Below are positions 24,688 to 33,775 of a DNA stretch of 51,675 bases, piece by piece. Numbering within the stretch: position 1 is the first letter of the stretch; every line of letters begins with the position of its first letter. The notes below the pieces were generated by a model. The model saw nothing but the letters and a program-made list of their open reading frames with translations, was not told the DNA's origin and ran no database searches. The stretch lies in NCBI RefSeq assembly GCF_025210165.1, contig NZ_JAOASI010000075.1, positions 1 to 51,675 on the forward strand. Reading direction: 5' to 3'. Source of the stretch: Tepidibacter sp. (GTDB lineage Bacteria > Bacillota > Clostridia > Peptostreptococcales > Peptostreptococcaceae). Both the position numbers and the translations under genes were made by a program.

Positions 24688-25542
24688 TTATTCTGCTATT
24701 ATAAGTGACATCTCTCTTAATATCTTACATGCAACTGCATTTGATACTCCACTTGTATCATACTGAGGTGCAAGCTCTACAATATCAGCTCCAACTATAT
24801 TTAAAGGCTCCATAGTTTTTATGGCTTCTATCATTTCATTAAAAGTAATTCCCCCAGGCTCAGGAGTTCCTGTTCCTGAAAAAATAGATGGATCTAAAAT
24901 ATCTAAATCTATGGTTATATAAACAGGCTTGTCTCCTATTTTTTCAACTGCTTCTTTAAGACCTTTGCAAGAAAACTTAGTTAAATTAGTATGTTCTTTT
25001 GCCCACTCAAACTCTGTTTTTTCTCCAGATCTTATTCCAAATTGATATATTTTATTATCACCCATAAAATCCCAACATCTTCTTATTACCGATGCATGAG
25101 ATAATTTTTCTCCTAAATAATCATCTCTAAGATCTGTATGGGCATCAAAGTGGATTAAATACATATCATTATATTTCTCATATGCTGCTTTTATGCTTGG
25201 TAACGATACTAGATGCTCTCCTCCTATCATTATAGGAGTTTTACCATCTTTTAATATATTAGATGTAAAATCATATATTTCATCTAATACCTTTTGAGTA
25301 TTTCCAAATGGAAATTCTAAATCTCCTGCATCAAAAGCTTTAACATCTTCTAAGTCTTTATCTAAATAAGGACTGTATGTTTCAAGTCCATAAGACTCAC
25401 TTCTCATTACATTAGAAGCAAATCTTGTTCCAGGTCTAAAGGAAGTTGTTCCATCAAATGGGCTTCCAAATAAGACTAAATTAGATTCTTCATATTCATT
25501 ATCAAAGCCTAGAAAAGTAGATACATTCTTAAATAGATTCAT
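24688..25542 (-). CDS. speB: Agmatinase
   Basis: A 284-residue ureohydrolase that splits agmatine to putrescine and urea. The binuclear manganese site is complete: GGEH, DAHTDLRD and the DLDILDPS motif, plus the loop GTGTPEPGG that favours agmatine over arginine. It overlaps the 3' end of speE by 14 bases, so the two are translationally coupled. Together with SpeA it supplies the putrescine that SpeE converts to spermidine. The terminator at 24622-24665 closes the operon. Cytoplasmic. Confidence 0.95.
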   Translation of the reverse strand: MNLFKNVSTFLGFDNEYEESNLVLFGSPFDGTTSFRPGTRFASNVMRSESYGLETYSPYLDKDLEDVKAFDAGDLEFPFGNTQKVLDEIYDFTSNILKDGKTPIMIGGEHLVSLPSIKAAYEKYNDMYLIHFDAHTDLRDDYLGEKLSHASVIRRCWDFMGDNKIYQFGIRSGEKTEFEWAKEHTNLTKFSCKGLKEAVEKIGDKPVYITIDLDILDPSIFSGTGTPEPGGITFNEMIEAIKTMEPLNIVGADIVELAPQYDTSGVSNAVACKILREMSLIIAE

Positions 25543-26383
25543 CTTCCAACATCTCCTTAACGTATGTAGGAAGAGCGAATGCTCCTACGTGAATGTCTGT
25601 ATTATAGTATTTAGTCTTTATTTCAAGACTGTTCCATTTTTCTTTATTTAAATCATTTATAGGATCTAATTTCTTTGATGCAAATCCAAATAACCAATGT
25701 CCAGATGGATATGTTGGCATATGATATTGGTATGCCTTTGCTATTGGGAATATATTTTTGATTTTTTTATGAGCTCTACTCATCTCTCTTGCATTATGTG
25801 AATAGTATGGACTCTCATTTTGATTTATTAATATACCCTTTTCAGTTAAAGCGTTATAGCAATTAGTATAAAACTCTGTTGTAAAAAGACCTTCTCCAGG
25901 ACCTATTGGGTCAGTAGAATCTACAATTATTAAATCATACATATTCTCTTTACCTTCTACAAACTTAATTCCATCTTCAAAGTATAGATTAACTCTTGGA
26001 TCATCTAACTTACTAGCTGTTATAGGTAAGTACTCCTTTGATGCTCTAACTACTAGTTCATCTATTTCAACCATATCTATTTTTTCTATATTTTCATATC
26101 TTGTAAGTTCTCTTACTGTTCCACCATCACCTGCTCCTATTACAAGAACATTTTTGATATCTATGTTAGTAGCCATAGCAACATGAGTTATCATATCATG
26201 ATATATAAACTCATCCTTTTCTGTAACCATTACAAGTCCATCTATAGTAAGTACTTTGCCAAATTCGTGTGTATCAAAAACATCTACTTGTTGAAATTCA
26301 CTAGTTTCAGAAAAAAGGTGTTTTTTAACTTTCATTGAGAATTTTACGTTATCTGTTTGATCTTCTGTATACCATAATTGCAT
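25529..26383 (-). CDS. speE: Spermidine synthase
   Basis: A 284-residue aminopropyltransferase moving the aminopropyl group of decarboxylated SAM to putrescine. Key segments are ELWYTE-like QLWYTEDQTDNVKFSMKVKK at the N terminus, VLVIGAGDGGTVREL (cofactor), MVEID and the active-site VDSTDPIGPGEGLFT. Length fits the bacterial family. AAGGGGTG precedes the ATG. It follows speD by 47 bases and overlaps speB. The operon order speD-speE-speB with speA upstream gives a complete arginine-to-spermidine route. Confidence 0.96.
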   Translation of the reverse strand: MQLWYTEDQTDNVKFSMKVKKHLFSETSEFQQVDVFDTHEFGKVLTIDGLVMVTEKDEFIYHDMITHVAMATNIDIKNVLVIGAGDGGTVRELTRYENIEKIDMVEIDELVVRASKEYLPITASKLDDPRVNLYFEDGIKFVEGKENMYDLIIVDSTDPIGPGEGLFTTEFYTNCYNALTEKGILINQNESPYYSHNAREMSRAHKKIKNIFPIAKAYQYHMPTYPSGHWLFGFASKKLDPINDLNKEKWNSLEIKTKYYNTDIHVGAFALPTYVKEMLEDESI

Positions 26384-26430
26384 TTTCTACACCCCTTAGT
26401 TAGTTATTTCTTTAATATATTTTCACTTTA

Positions 26431-26847
26431 TTATTTTTCGTCTGGTTTAAATTTAATTTCTTTAAATTTTTCTTTAGAATTATGTCTTATTCTATCTACA
26501 AGCCCTCTTGCAACTTCAGATGCCTCACTCTTTTCAGCTTTAAGATTCTTTTCAAGATAGTCAAATGCTACCCAAGGATTTACAGAATCACCACAAGTAA
26601 ATAAATCAACTGAAGCATATCCATACTCTGGCCAAGTGTGTATTGTTAAGTGAGATTCTTGAATTATAACTGCGCCACTAACTCCCCAAGGATTAAACAT
26701 ATGGAAACAGCTAGTAACTACAGTTGCATTTGCCTCTTCAGCTGCCTCAACCATATACTTCTCAACTAAAGCATGATTATTTAAAATTTCCTTATCACAA
26801 TCATAAAACTCAACTAAAATATGTCTACCTAATTGTTCTATCTTCAT
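26431..26847 (-). CDS. speD: S-adenosylmethionine decarboxylase proenzyme
   Basis: A 138-residue pyruvoyl enzyme of the short prokaryotic class, making the aminopropyl donor for SpeE. The self-cleavage site lies between E64 and S65 (QESHLTIHTWPE); S65 becomes the pyruvoyl group. H70 and C85 (DLFTCG) are the expected processing and catalytic residues. Cleavage gives a small beta and a larger alpha chain. AAAGGAG lies 9 bases before the ATG. The upstream 100 bases hold three related GTTTAC/GTAAAC dyads, so this gene, not speA, appears to be the controlled step. Confidence 0.96.
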   Translation of the reverse strand: MKIEQLGRHILVEFYDCDKEILNNHALVEKYMVEAAEEANATVVTSCFHMFNPWGVSGAVIIQESHLTIHTWPEYGYASVDLFTCGDSVNPWVAFDYLEKNLKAEKSEASEVARGLVDRIRHNSKEKFKEIKFKPDEK

Positions 26848-26888
26848 ATCTATGTCTCCTTTTCATTATACAAATTAAAATATATAGT

Positions 26889-27009
26889 TTGTTTACTATT
26901 TGTAAACTTCAAGTTTATTTTCATTCTAAAAGTTTCCCATCTGTAAACTTGAAATTGATTTATACTAATGTTTACTATTTGTAAACTTAAAATTGATTTA
27001 TAGTAAATA
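26889..27009 (-). promoter_or_regulatory. Repeated GTTTACTATTTGTAAAC operators before speD
   Basis: The 17-base dyad GTTTACTATTTGTAAAC occurs exactly at 26891-26907 and 26970-26986. A degenerate copy lies at about 26931-26948, and a half site near 27000. Spacing is about 40 bases, with shared AAATTGATTTATA flanks. On the minus strand, TTTACA in the first dyad forms a -35 with TATATT 16 bases on. Other contents of this 305-base gap are A/T runs and the speA terminator. Confidence 0.75.
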
Positions 27010-27111
27010 CATTATATACTATACTATTTTTTTTGAGTTTGTCAATAATTTTTCAAAAATTTTTTATTTTGATATTTAAGGAAAATAATCCAATGATTTT
27101 TTTGACCATAA

Positions 27112-27150
27112 AAAAACAGAATACACATATAAATGAGTACTCTGTTTTTG
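27112..27150 (-). terminator. Terminator of speA
   Basis: On the minus strand AAAAACAGAGTAC pairs with GTATTCTGTTTTT (one mismatch), ending in a T-run. It separates speA from speD. Confidence 0.85.
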
Positions 27151-27152
27151 AG

Positions 27153-28604
27153 TTATATTCCTAAAACTTTTATATTTTCAACGTATGGATCCTCTGTATC
27201 TGTCATCATCCCATGCTGTTTCTTAATAAATTTTATATATTCTATAATTTCGCTACTTATTCTCTCTCCAGGTGTAATTATAGGTATTCCAGGTGGATAT
27301 GCCATAATGGATTCTCCACTTACTTCACCTTCTGACTCTTCAAGTTTTATAATTTTTTTTCTAGCATAAAAAGCATCTCTTGGCGATACTACGATTTGAG
27401 GATTATGAAGTACTACCTTATCAAAATCAACTCTACCTTCACCATACTTTTCTTTGATATCTCTAAGAGCATCTACAAGTTTTTTTACAGAATAACTATC
27501 ATCTCCAACACTTATAATTGCTAATATATTATATACATCTCCCAGCTCTACTTGTATATTATATTCGTCTCTTAAAACATCATATACTTCAAACCCAGTC
27601 ATTCCAATATTTTTAACACATACTCCAAGCTTTGTTTCATCAAAATTATACACTCCACACTCATCTATAAGCTCATTTCCAAAAGCATATAATCCTTCAA
27701 TTTTATTTATCTCTTCTCTAGCTTTTCTTGAGATTTCTAAAACTCTTGTTATTACTTCCTCTCCTTTAGTTGCAAGCATCTTTCTAGCTACATCAAGGCT
27801 AGACATCAATAAGTATGATGCACTAGTAGTTTGAGTAAGATTTAGTATCGTTTTAACTATATTTTTATCTATTATTCCATCATTTAATAATAAGGCAGAA
27901 CTTTGACTTAAAGATCCTCCTGTTTTATGAATACTAACAGCAGACATATCTGCACCTAGCTCCATAGCTGACATTGGAAGTTCTTTATGAAATTTAAAAT
28001 GAGCCCCATGAGCTTCATCAACTATAACTGCTATATTCTTTTCATGAGATATTTCGATTATTCTCTTTAAATTTGATGTTGCACCATAATAAGTTGGATT
28101 TATTATAAATACAGCCTTAACATCAGGATTTTCTTCAATAGCTTCTTCAATACTTTCAACAGAAACTCCCATAGCTATTCCAAGTTCATCATTAGTTTGT
28201 GGCTGAACATATACAGGTATACCACCACTTAATATAAGTCCATTTATAGCAGATTTATGTGCATTTCTTGGAACTATAATTTTATCACCAGGATTACATA
28301 CACTCATTATCATAGCTTGTACTCCAGATGATGTTCCATTAACTAGAAAAAATGCATGATCTGCACAATAAGCTTTAGCCATAAGTTCTTGTGATTCTTT
28401 TATAACACCTACAGGGTTACTTACATTATCTAAACATTTCATAGAGTTAACATCAACTTCTAAAACCCTTTCTCCTAAATAATCAACTAGTTCAGGGAGA
28501 CCTTTTCCATGCTTATGTCCTGGTACATCAAATGGGATTACGTTCCTTTTTTGATACTCTTTTAAAGCATCAAATAATGGAGTTTTATTTTGATTTATTA
28601 TCAT
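27153..28604 (-). CDS. speA: Arginine decarboxylase, PLP fold type I (Orn/Lys/Arg decarboxylase family)
   Basis: A 483-residue cytoplasmic enzyme. The large domain has the FDVPGHKHGKG start, FLVNGTSSGVQAM, the cofactor DEAHGAHF and the PLP lysine in SIHKTGGSLSQSS. The C-terminal domain holds AYPPGIPIITPGE. Length matches the short arginine decarboxylases of Bacillus (SpeA/YaaO type) rather than the 700-residue acid-stress forms. Context with speB, speD and speE supports arginine as substrate, giving agmatine. It has its own sigma-A promoter (28656-28685) and terminator, so it forms a separate unit from speD-speE-speB. Confidence 0.94.
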   Translation of the reverse strand: MIINQNKTPLFDALKEYQKRNVIPFDVPGHKHGKGLPELVDYLGERVLEVDVNSMKCLDNVSNPVGVIKESQELMAKAYCADHAFFLVNGTSSGVQAMIMSVCNPGDKIIVPRNAHKSAINGLILSGGIPVYVQPQTNDELGIAMGVSVESIEEAIEENPDVKAVFIINPTYYGATSNLKRIIEISHEKNIAVIVDEAHGAHFKFHKELPMSAMELGADMSAVSIHKTGGSLSQSSALLLNDGIIDKNIVKTILNLTQTTSASYLLMSSLDVARKMLATKGEEVITRVLEISRKAREEINKIEGLYAFGNELIDECGVYNFDETKLGVCVKNIGMTGFEVYDVLRDEYNIQVELGDVYNILAIISVGDDSYSVKKLVDALRDIKEKYGEGRVDFDKVVLHNPQIVVSPRDAFYARKKIIKLEESEGEVSGESIMAYPPGIPIITPGERISSEIIEYIKFIKKQHGMMTDTEDPYVENIKVLGI

Positions 28605-28655
28605 TATTTAACCACCTTTTTACGCAAATTATCACTAATAGTTATAATAAATGAT

Positions 28656-28685
28656 ATATTACTACTTAATATTTATTTTTGTCAA
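28656..28685 (-). promoter_or_regulatory. Sigma-A promoter of speA
   Basis: On the minus strand TTGACA (28680-28685) and TAATAT (28656-28661), 18 bases apart. The ATG follows about 50 bases downstream. Confidence 0.75.
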
Positions 28686-28722
28686 TACAATTTTCTAAAT
28701 ATATTTCTAATTCATTTTTTAG

Positions 28723-28845
28723 TTATCTATATAATAATCGTTTCTTTTTTACTTCAGCAGTAATCCATATAATAATTGGTATTATCACTTGAAAGAAAAA
28801 TACTTGATATGGATATATTTTATATAGTTTGCCCATATAAACCAT
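28723..28845 (-). pseudogene. C-terminal remnant of a second GerAB-type permease
   Basis: Minus-strand translation gives YMGKLYKIYPYQVFFFQV, then IIPIIIWITAEVKKKRLLYR and a stop. This matches the last 38 residues of the neighbouring intact GerAB (FGKKVYPYYSIFFQV... IIIWTNVETKKKRL). Nothing earlier of the gene remains. R1 copy C begins about 10 bases upstream, where homology ends. It is a relic of a duplicated permease gene and accounts for part of the 362-base gap. Confidence 0.75.
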
Positions 28846-28855
28846 ATTTATGAAG

Positions 28856-28925
28856 AGAAGCTGTTAAGTTCTTATATCCAGCCTTAAGAAGATTGGGTGT
28901 TATAACTCTTAGCTTTCGGATAAAA
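28856..28925 (+). repeat. Dispersed repeat R1, copy C (right half)
   Basis: It begins AGAAGCTGTTAAGTTCTTAT and ends CTTAGCTTTCGGATAAA, matching the right half of R1. The left half is missing. It lies between the GerAB remnant and the intact GerAB gene. Confidence 0.75.
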
Positions 28926-28966
28926 CTAAATGCTCTTACTTACTATATAAAATGAACTTGTATTTT

Positions 28967-30061
28967 CTATCTGTAATTATCTATTAATCGTTTCTTCTTT
29001 GTTTCAACATTAGTCCATATTATAATAGGTAAAATAACTTGAAAAAAAATCGAATAATATGGATACACCTTTTTCCCAAATTCATGATATTCTATTGTAC
29101 TTCCAAAATCAAAATAAGTTAAATTTATTATTAGTAAGGAAATAGGTACTAATATAAATTTATAATCTTTAAGCCCAAATATCTTACAAACACCTTTGCT
29201 AACTGCCGATAAACCTATACTTATCTTCAAGATACCTCCTAATATCAATACAATAGATACAATTACCTCTAATCTTTGTATTACTTTCCCAATATTTATT
29301 CTCGAAACAGTAGTATATGACGGATAATATAAAACTGAAGCTTCATCTACTCCAATAACCAAAATATTAGCTACAGAAATAATTAATAAAACTATTCCCG
29401 CTGCTAGTACTCCAAAACAATATACTTTATATACTGAATTTCTAGTAGTAAATTTAGAAAAAAACATAGTAAATATCAATAATTCTCCAAATGGAAATAT
29501 AAGTATAGAAAAACTGGCTTTAATTATTGGTTTTGTCCCATTATATAATATAGGTAAAAGATTGTTATAGTCCATCTTAGGAGTTATTAAAAAGACAGTC
29601 ATAAATATAATTATTACTGTTACTAAAAAAAATAACTCTGCCCAATTAGCTATAACTTCTAACCCTTTCTTTGCCATCCATATTGATAAAAATGAGAATA
29701 TCATACTTATTTGTATTTGTGGAGTTTTTTTCAGAGAAACTATAGTTATAAATTCACTGAAACCTATTAATGTTACTTCTACTAAAAAAATTGTATATTG
29801 AATAAGCATAATTATGATTATTTTCGCAATTATATTTGAAAAGGAAACTTCTATAACATCAAATATATTTTTATCTAAAAAAATATAATGAATTCTAGCA
29901 TATATAAGAACTAAAGGTAATGCCGTAAATATTGATAAAATAATAGCTATCCATATATCATTTTTAGCCTCAACACCCATTACAAATACTGAAGCTTCTC
30001 CTATTATATAAAGAAATATAAGAATTATACCTTGTTTATTAGAAATAATCTCTTTATTCAC
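28967..30061 (-). CDS. Spore germination permease, GerAB family
   Basis: A 364-residue inner-membrane protein of the APC-like spore permease family, part of germinant receptors that detect amino acids or sugars. About ten hydrophobic segments are readable, starting GIILIFLYIIGEASVFVMG. The motif FPFGELLIFTMF in the middle and the ending YYSIFFQVILPIIIW are characteristic. The start is GTG at 30061 with AGGAGG 7 bases before it. No GerAA or GerAC gene adjoins it; it is an orphan with two partial relics of related genes on both sides. It may combine with A and C subunits encoded elsewhere. Confidence 0.9.
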   Translation of the reverse strand: MNKEIISNKQGIILIFLYIIGEASVFVMGVEAKNDIWIAIILSIFTALPLVLIYARIHYIFLDKNIFDVIEVSFSNIIAKIIIIMLIQYTIFLVEVTLIGFSEFITIVSLKKTPQIQISMIFSFLSIWMAKKGLEVIANWAELFFLVTVIIIFMTVFLITPKMDYNNLLPILYNGTKPIIKASFSILIFPFGELLIFTMFFSKFTTRNSVYKVYCFGVLAAGIVLLIISVANILVIGVDEASVLYYPSYTTVSRINIGKVIQRLEVIVSIVLILGGILKISIGLSAVSKGVCKIFGLKDYKFILVPISLLIINLTYFDFGSTIEYHEFGKKVYPYYSIFFQVILPIIIWTNVETKKKRLIDNYR

Positions 30062-30085
30062 TACTTGCTCCTCCTATTATAAATA

Positions 30086-30115
30086 TTATCTATATAGTTT
30101 GCCCATATAAATCAT
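30086..30115 (-). pseudogene. Second short GerAB-like relic upstream of gerAB
   Basis: Minus-strand codons read MIYMGKLYR and stop. Over about 32 bases this matches the start of the relic at 28723-28845, which reads MVYMGKLYK. It looks like a further deleted copy, shortened between TATATA repeats. It is followed by repeat R2 copy b. Only nine codons long, so the call rests on nucleotide identity. Confidence 0.45.
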
Positions 30116-30121
30116 ATTTAT

Positions 30122-30190
30122 AAAAAAGTTCTTATTTAAAAAAATCGTAGCTGTAAACTTTTTTGAAACTCATAACACAAATTATGAAAA
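30122..30190 (+). repeat. Dispersed repeat R2, copy b (truncated)
   Basis: It begins AAAAAAGTTCTTATT, contains the core CTTTTTTGAAACTCATAAC, and ends after AAATTATG. The distal hairpin arm is missing. It lies just past the exonuclease III stop on the minus strand, where the AAGTTTAC/GAACTT hairpin and T-run could terminate transcription. Confidence 0.75.
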
Positions 30191-30204
30191 GTAGTTGAAT
30201 CTAT

Positions 30205-30957
30205 TTACTCTAATATAAGTTCAATGGGGCAATGGTCCGAACCTAGAACTTCAGTATATATACTTGCGCGAACTAATCTATCTTCTAGTTCTTTAGATGC
30301 TAAAAAATAATCAATACGCCATCCCGCATTATTTTTTCTAGCATTAAACCTATAGCTCCACCATGAATAAACCCCTTCTTTATAAGGGTTAAAATGTCTA
30401 TAAGTATCTATAAACCCAGCCTCTAAAAGATTAGTCATCTTATCTCTTTCCTCATCTGAAAAACCTGCATTTTTTCTATTCGTCTTAGGATTTTTAAGGT
30501 CTATTTCTTTATGTGCTACGTTCAAATCCCCACAAACTACAACAGGCTTTGATTTTTCTAAATTTTTAAGATAATCTCTAAAATCATCTTCCCACTTCAT
30601 CCTATAGTCAAGTCTTGCCAGCTTTGTTTGAGAATTTGGGGTATAAACTGTTACAACATAATAATCATTAAGCTCTATAGTTATAACACGACCTTCTTTA
30701 TCGTGTTCCTCTATTCCTATTCCATAGTTCACAGATATTGGTTTACGCTTTGTAAATATAGCTGTTCCAGAATACCCTTTTTTCTCAGCATAATTAAAGT
30801 ATTGTTCATAACCTTCAAGCTCAAGATCTATTTGTCCGTCTTGTAACTTTATTTCTTGTAAACAGAATATATCAGCATCTACTTCTTCAAAAAACTCCAT
30901 AAAATTCTTTTTAACTATAGCTCTTAAACCATTTACATTCCAAGATATAAGTTTCAT
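30205..30957 (-). CDS. xthA: Exodeoxyribonuclease III
   Basis: A 250-residue AP endonuclease/3' exonuclease of base-excision repair. EEP motifs are complete: [17 protein letters not shown] (metal Glu), [15 protein letters not shown], the substrate loop [20 protein letters not shown] and the final GSDHCPI. Length fits the ExoA/XthA family. AAAGGAG lies 6 bases before the ATG. It is single, between the Spo0E-like gene and a truncated R2 element. Unlike the divergent EEP protein at 10469-11164, this one is a clear orthologue. Confidence 0.96.
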   Translation of the reverse strand: MKLISWNVNGLRAIVKKNFMEFFEEVDADIFCLQEIKLQDGQIDLELEGYEQYFNYAEKKGYSGTAIFTKRKPISVNYGIGIEEHDKEGRVITIELNDYYVVTVYTPNSQTKLARLDYRMKWEDDFRDYLKNLEKSKPVVVCGDLNVAHKEIDLKNPKTNRKNAGFSDEERDKMTNLLEAGFIDTYRHFNPYKEGVYSWWSYRFNARKNNAGWRIDYFLASKELEDRLVRASIYTEVLGSDHCPIELILE

Positions 30958-31034
30958 AATAATCTCCTTTTTTAAATATTGTTTTTATGTAAATTATGTC
31001 AAATACAAACCTAATTCATTTATATTGAATATTA

Positions 31035-31199
31035 TTATACTTCTTTTCTATTTAAATATGTATTGTACTGATTCAATACTATATCAAGTTCTTGGCTAAC
31101 TCTTATTACTTCTGGATCTAACAGATTATTTTTTTCTTCAATCATTTTATGAATATCTTCCTTTAAACATTTTATTTTCTGCTCGATTTTTTTAAGCAC
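31035..31199 (-). CDS. Spo0E-like aspartyl-phosphate phosphatase
   Basis: A 54-residue protein with a GTG start at 31199 and GGAGGAG 5 bases before it. The Spo0E family signature VSQELDIVLNQY is present at residues 34-45, following the N-terminal helix LKKIEQKIKCLKEDIHKMI. The family forms a two-helix hairpin and dephosphorylates Spo0A~P, holding back sporulation. The short length and GTG start make it easy to miss. It is monocistronic between exonuclease III and a 365-base A/T-rich gap. Confidence 0.88.
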   Translation of the reverse strand: MLKKIEQKIKCLKEDIHKMIEEKNNLLDPEVIRVSQELDIVLNQYNTYLNRKEV

Positions 31200-31564
31200 G
31201 ATTTCTCCTCCCTCTATCTAATGCTAATAATTTTGAAAATACTATACTTACTTATAAAAGCAAAATATATTCCATATATTAACTTAGAGTTGAAATCTAC
31301 AAAATAATCAAATGAAAAGTTTTCATTTATAAAAACACTTTATTAATTTCATATTTTTTACACCAATGTATATTTTTTGATATGTATCTACATTTTTATA
31401 CATAACGACATATTACTTTATATTATTCCATATTTTACTATGTTTCTCTTGTATCTATACTGTATAAACTTAAACCGTGTCAATTTGTATCATTTTGTAT
31501 CATTTTGTATCATTTTTTACCCTATTTAAAATTTTTAAATCTTCATATTAATTTGAGTTTGGCT
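31200..31564. other. 365-base A/T-rich gap with a 10-bp tandem repeat
   Basis: No coding frame is supported. It holds the upstream region of the Spo0E-like gene and the 3' side of the sigma-54 activator gene. GTATCATTTT is repeated exactly three times in a row (31487-31516), and CAT/ATG-rich A/T runs precede it. No clear terminator hairpin for the activator gene was seen. Confidence 0.6.
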
Positions 31565-33775
31565 TTATTCTTGTTTCTCTATTTTATATTTATCCATTTT
31601 TCTATACAAGGTGCTACGAGAAATATCCATTTTTCTAGCTATCTTACTAATATTCCCTTTATATTCCTTAAGAAGTTTTATAATTTCATCAATCTCTTCA
31701 TCTTCTTTTCTCCTTCTCTCTGTTTCTAAAATATTCTTAATACATATTTCTTTTAATGAACTCTCTGATTCATCAATACTATTTAAATCAAATTTAAAAA
31801 CATTTTCTACTAAATGTGTTAACGTTATATAGTCACTATTTGTAGTACAGATAATTCTCTCTACAATATTTTGTAACTCTCTTATATTTCCGTGCCAATT
31901 GTATCTTTTTAAATATTCCATTGCTAGTGGATCAATATTTTTTAAAATCTTTTCTCCATTCTTAGATATTTGTTTTATAAAATATTCAAATAATATAGGA
32001 ATATCTTCACATCTTTCTCTTAATGGTGGTATTTTAATAGAAATAACATTCAATCTATAATATAAATCTTGCCTAAAACTCCCGTCTTTCATAGATTCAT
32101 ATAAATTTTTATTGGTAGCACATATAATACGTACATCTATAGGAATTTCGCGCTCTCCTCCTATACGCATAACTTTTTTTTCTTGAATCACTCTTAGTAA
32201 AGATACTTGCTGTTCAAATGGCATATCACCTATTTCATCTAAAAAAATAGTACCTCCTGAGGATAATTCAAATTTACCTCGTTTACCACCCTTTCTAGCT
32301 CCAGTAAATGAACCTTCTGTATAACCAAATAGCTCACTACCAATTAATTCTCTAGAAATAGCCCCACAATTTACAGCTATAAATGGACCTGTACAACGTT
32401 TACTATTATTATGGATGGATTGTGCAAATAGTTCTTTCCCAGTACCACTCTCTCCTTGTATCAATATATTAGCTTCTCCAAGTGAGGCCTTATATCCTAA
32501 TTCTATTATTTTCATCATTTTTTTATTTTTTGTAATAATATTAGAAAAGGTAAATTTTGCTTGTGAGTTATCAATATTATTTCCTATCTCATTTATCTCT
32601 TTAATATTTCTAAGAACAATTATACCTTTATTGATATTTTCTTCGTAACTATCTATGTAATTCCCAGATATAAAAAGTTGTAACTTCCCTTTTATTGCTG
32701 GAATTATAAGTTTATGCTCATAAAAAGATTTTTTTTTCTTTAGCATTTTATAAATACAGTTATCTTTTTCTTTTAAAATCATGTTTTTTAAAAATTTTTT
32801 TATATCTTTCAAATATACGTTCCAGTTCTTTTCAAGAACTGTATTTAAATTTTCAAAATTACCTAAATCATCAATAACGGCTACACATTCAGATACACTC
32901 ATTAAAATACTTTTCATTTGACTATCGGTATACATTAATTTTTTGTTAATTTCATTTAATTCATGCGTTCTTTTTTCAGTTTCTACTTCCAATATATCTT
33001 TGATTTTTTTTAACTCTTCTTCAAAGCCTTTCTTTTTTGTAATATCTCTTCCTATGCCTATATATTTTATAGGTTCTTTAAATTCATTATGTAAAATGTA
33101 TCCTATCCATTCTCCCCATACTAAAGATCCATCTTTTTTTAATGCTCTTACTTCTAATTTTATAAAAGGCTTATCAATTGTTACTGATTTTAATTCTTGT
33201 ATTATTTTCTTTTTATCCTCTTCAAGAACATAAGAGAAATCACTTTTTCCTATTAATTTTTCTCTCTTGACTCCAAAATAATTACAATAAGCATCATTGA
33301 TAAAAGTATATCTATGGTCTATTGTTGTAGAAATAATTAATTCCATATCATTATTTAATATTTCATAAAACTGTTGTTTTATTTTTAGTTTTTCTTTTAT
33401 TTTAATGCTTTCTGTTATCTCACATCCTATAACCATTATTAATTCTTTTTCTTCTAGTTCTAAATCTTTTATATATGCATTTATCCATACCTTCTGGCCG
33501 TTTTTTTTGTGTATTCTAATATTATATTTTTGCTTATTATTTTTTTTATGTTTTTCAAAAACTTTTCTAGAGTCCTCATCAAAAATATCTTCAATATCTA
33601 TATTATTTAATTCATCTTTAGTATAACCCATGCTTATTTCGAAAAAATAATTTGTATAAATAATTTTACTTCTATGTAAAACAAAGAAAACTATATTTTT
33701 ATCTGCTAGCTTAATAATTTCTGACTTTATTAAAACTTCATCTATATTTATTTTTGTAATACAGGCATCCTTCAT
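31565..33775 (-). CDS. Sigma-54-dependent transcriptional activator with PAS sensors
   Basis: A 736-residue enhancer-binding protein. Two PAS/PAC units (about 15-130 and 140-255) are followed by a coiled stretch and a third PAS-like region (about 285-400). The AAA+ domain (about 415-650) has Walker A GESGTGKE, a GSFTGA variant of the sigma-54-contact loop, Walker B GGTIFLDEIGD and the arginine finger region. The C-terminal Fis-type HTH is GNISKIARKMDISRSTLYRKM. The PAS units could bind a redox or small-molecule signal. AAGGAGG lies 8 bases before the ATG. No sigma-54 promoter (TGGCAC-N5-TTGC) was recognised in this window, so its target is elsewhere or diverged. Confidence 0.93.
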   Translation of the reverse strand: MKDACITKINIDEVLIKSEIIKLADKNIVFFVLHRSKIIYTNYFFEISMGYTKDELNNIDIEDIFDEDSRKVFEKHKKNNKQKYNIRIHKKNGQKVWINAYIKDLELEEKELIMVIGCEITESIKIKEKLKIKQQFYEILNNDMELIISTTIDHRYTFINDAYCNYFGVKREKLIGKSDFSYVLEEDKKKIIQELKSVTIDKPFIKLEVRALKKDGSLVWGEWIGYILHNEFKEPIKYIGIGRDITKKKGFEEELKKIKDILEVETEKRTHELNEINKKLMYTDSQMKSILMSVSECVAVIDDLGNFENLNTVLEKNWNVYLKDIKKFLKNMILKEKDNCIYKMLKKKKSFYEHKLIIPAIKGKLQLFISGNYIDSYEENINKGIIVLRNIKEINEIGNNIDNSQAKFTFSNIITKNKKMMKIIELGYKASLGEANILIQGESGTGKELFAQSIHNNSKRCTGPFIAVNCGAISRELIGSELFGYTEGSFTGARKGGKRGKFELSSGGTIFLDEIGDMPFEQQVSLLRVIQEKKVMRIGGEREIPIDVRIICATNKNLYESMKDGSFRQDLYYRLNVISIKIPPLRERCEDIPILFEYFIKQISKNGEKILKNIDPLAMEYLKRYNWHGNIRELQNIVERIICTTNSDYITLTHLVENVFKFDLNSIDESESSLKEICIKNILETERRRKEDEEIDEIIKLLKEYKGNISKIARKMDISRSTLYRKMDKYKIEKQE

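Noticed and set aside
31487-31516. CRISPR-like array
   Set aside because: The repeats are 10 bases long with no spacers. No cas gene is in the window.
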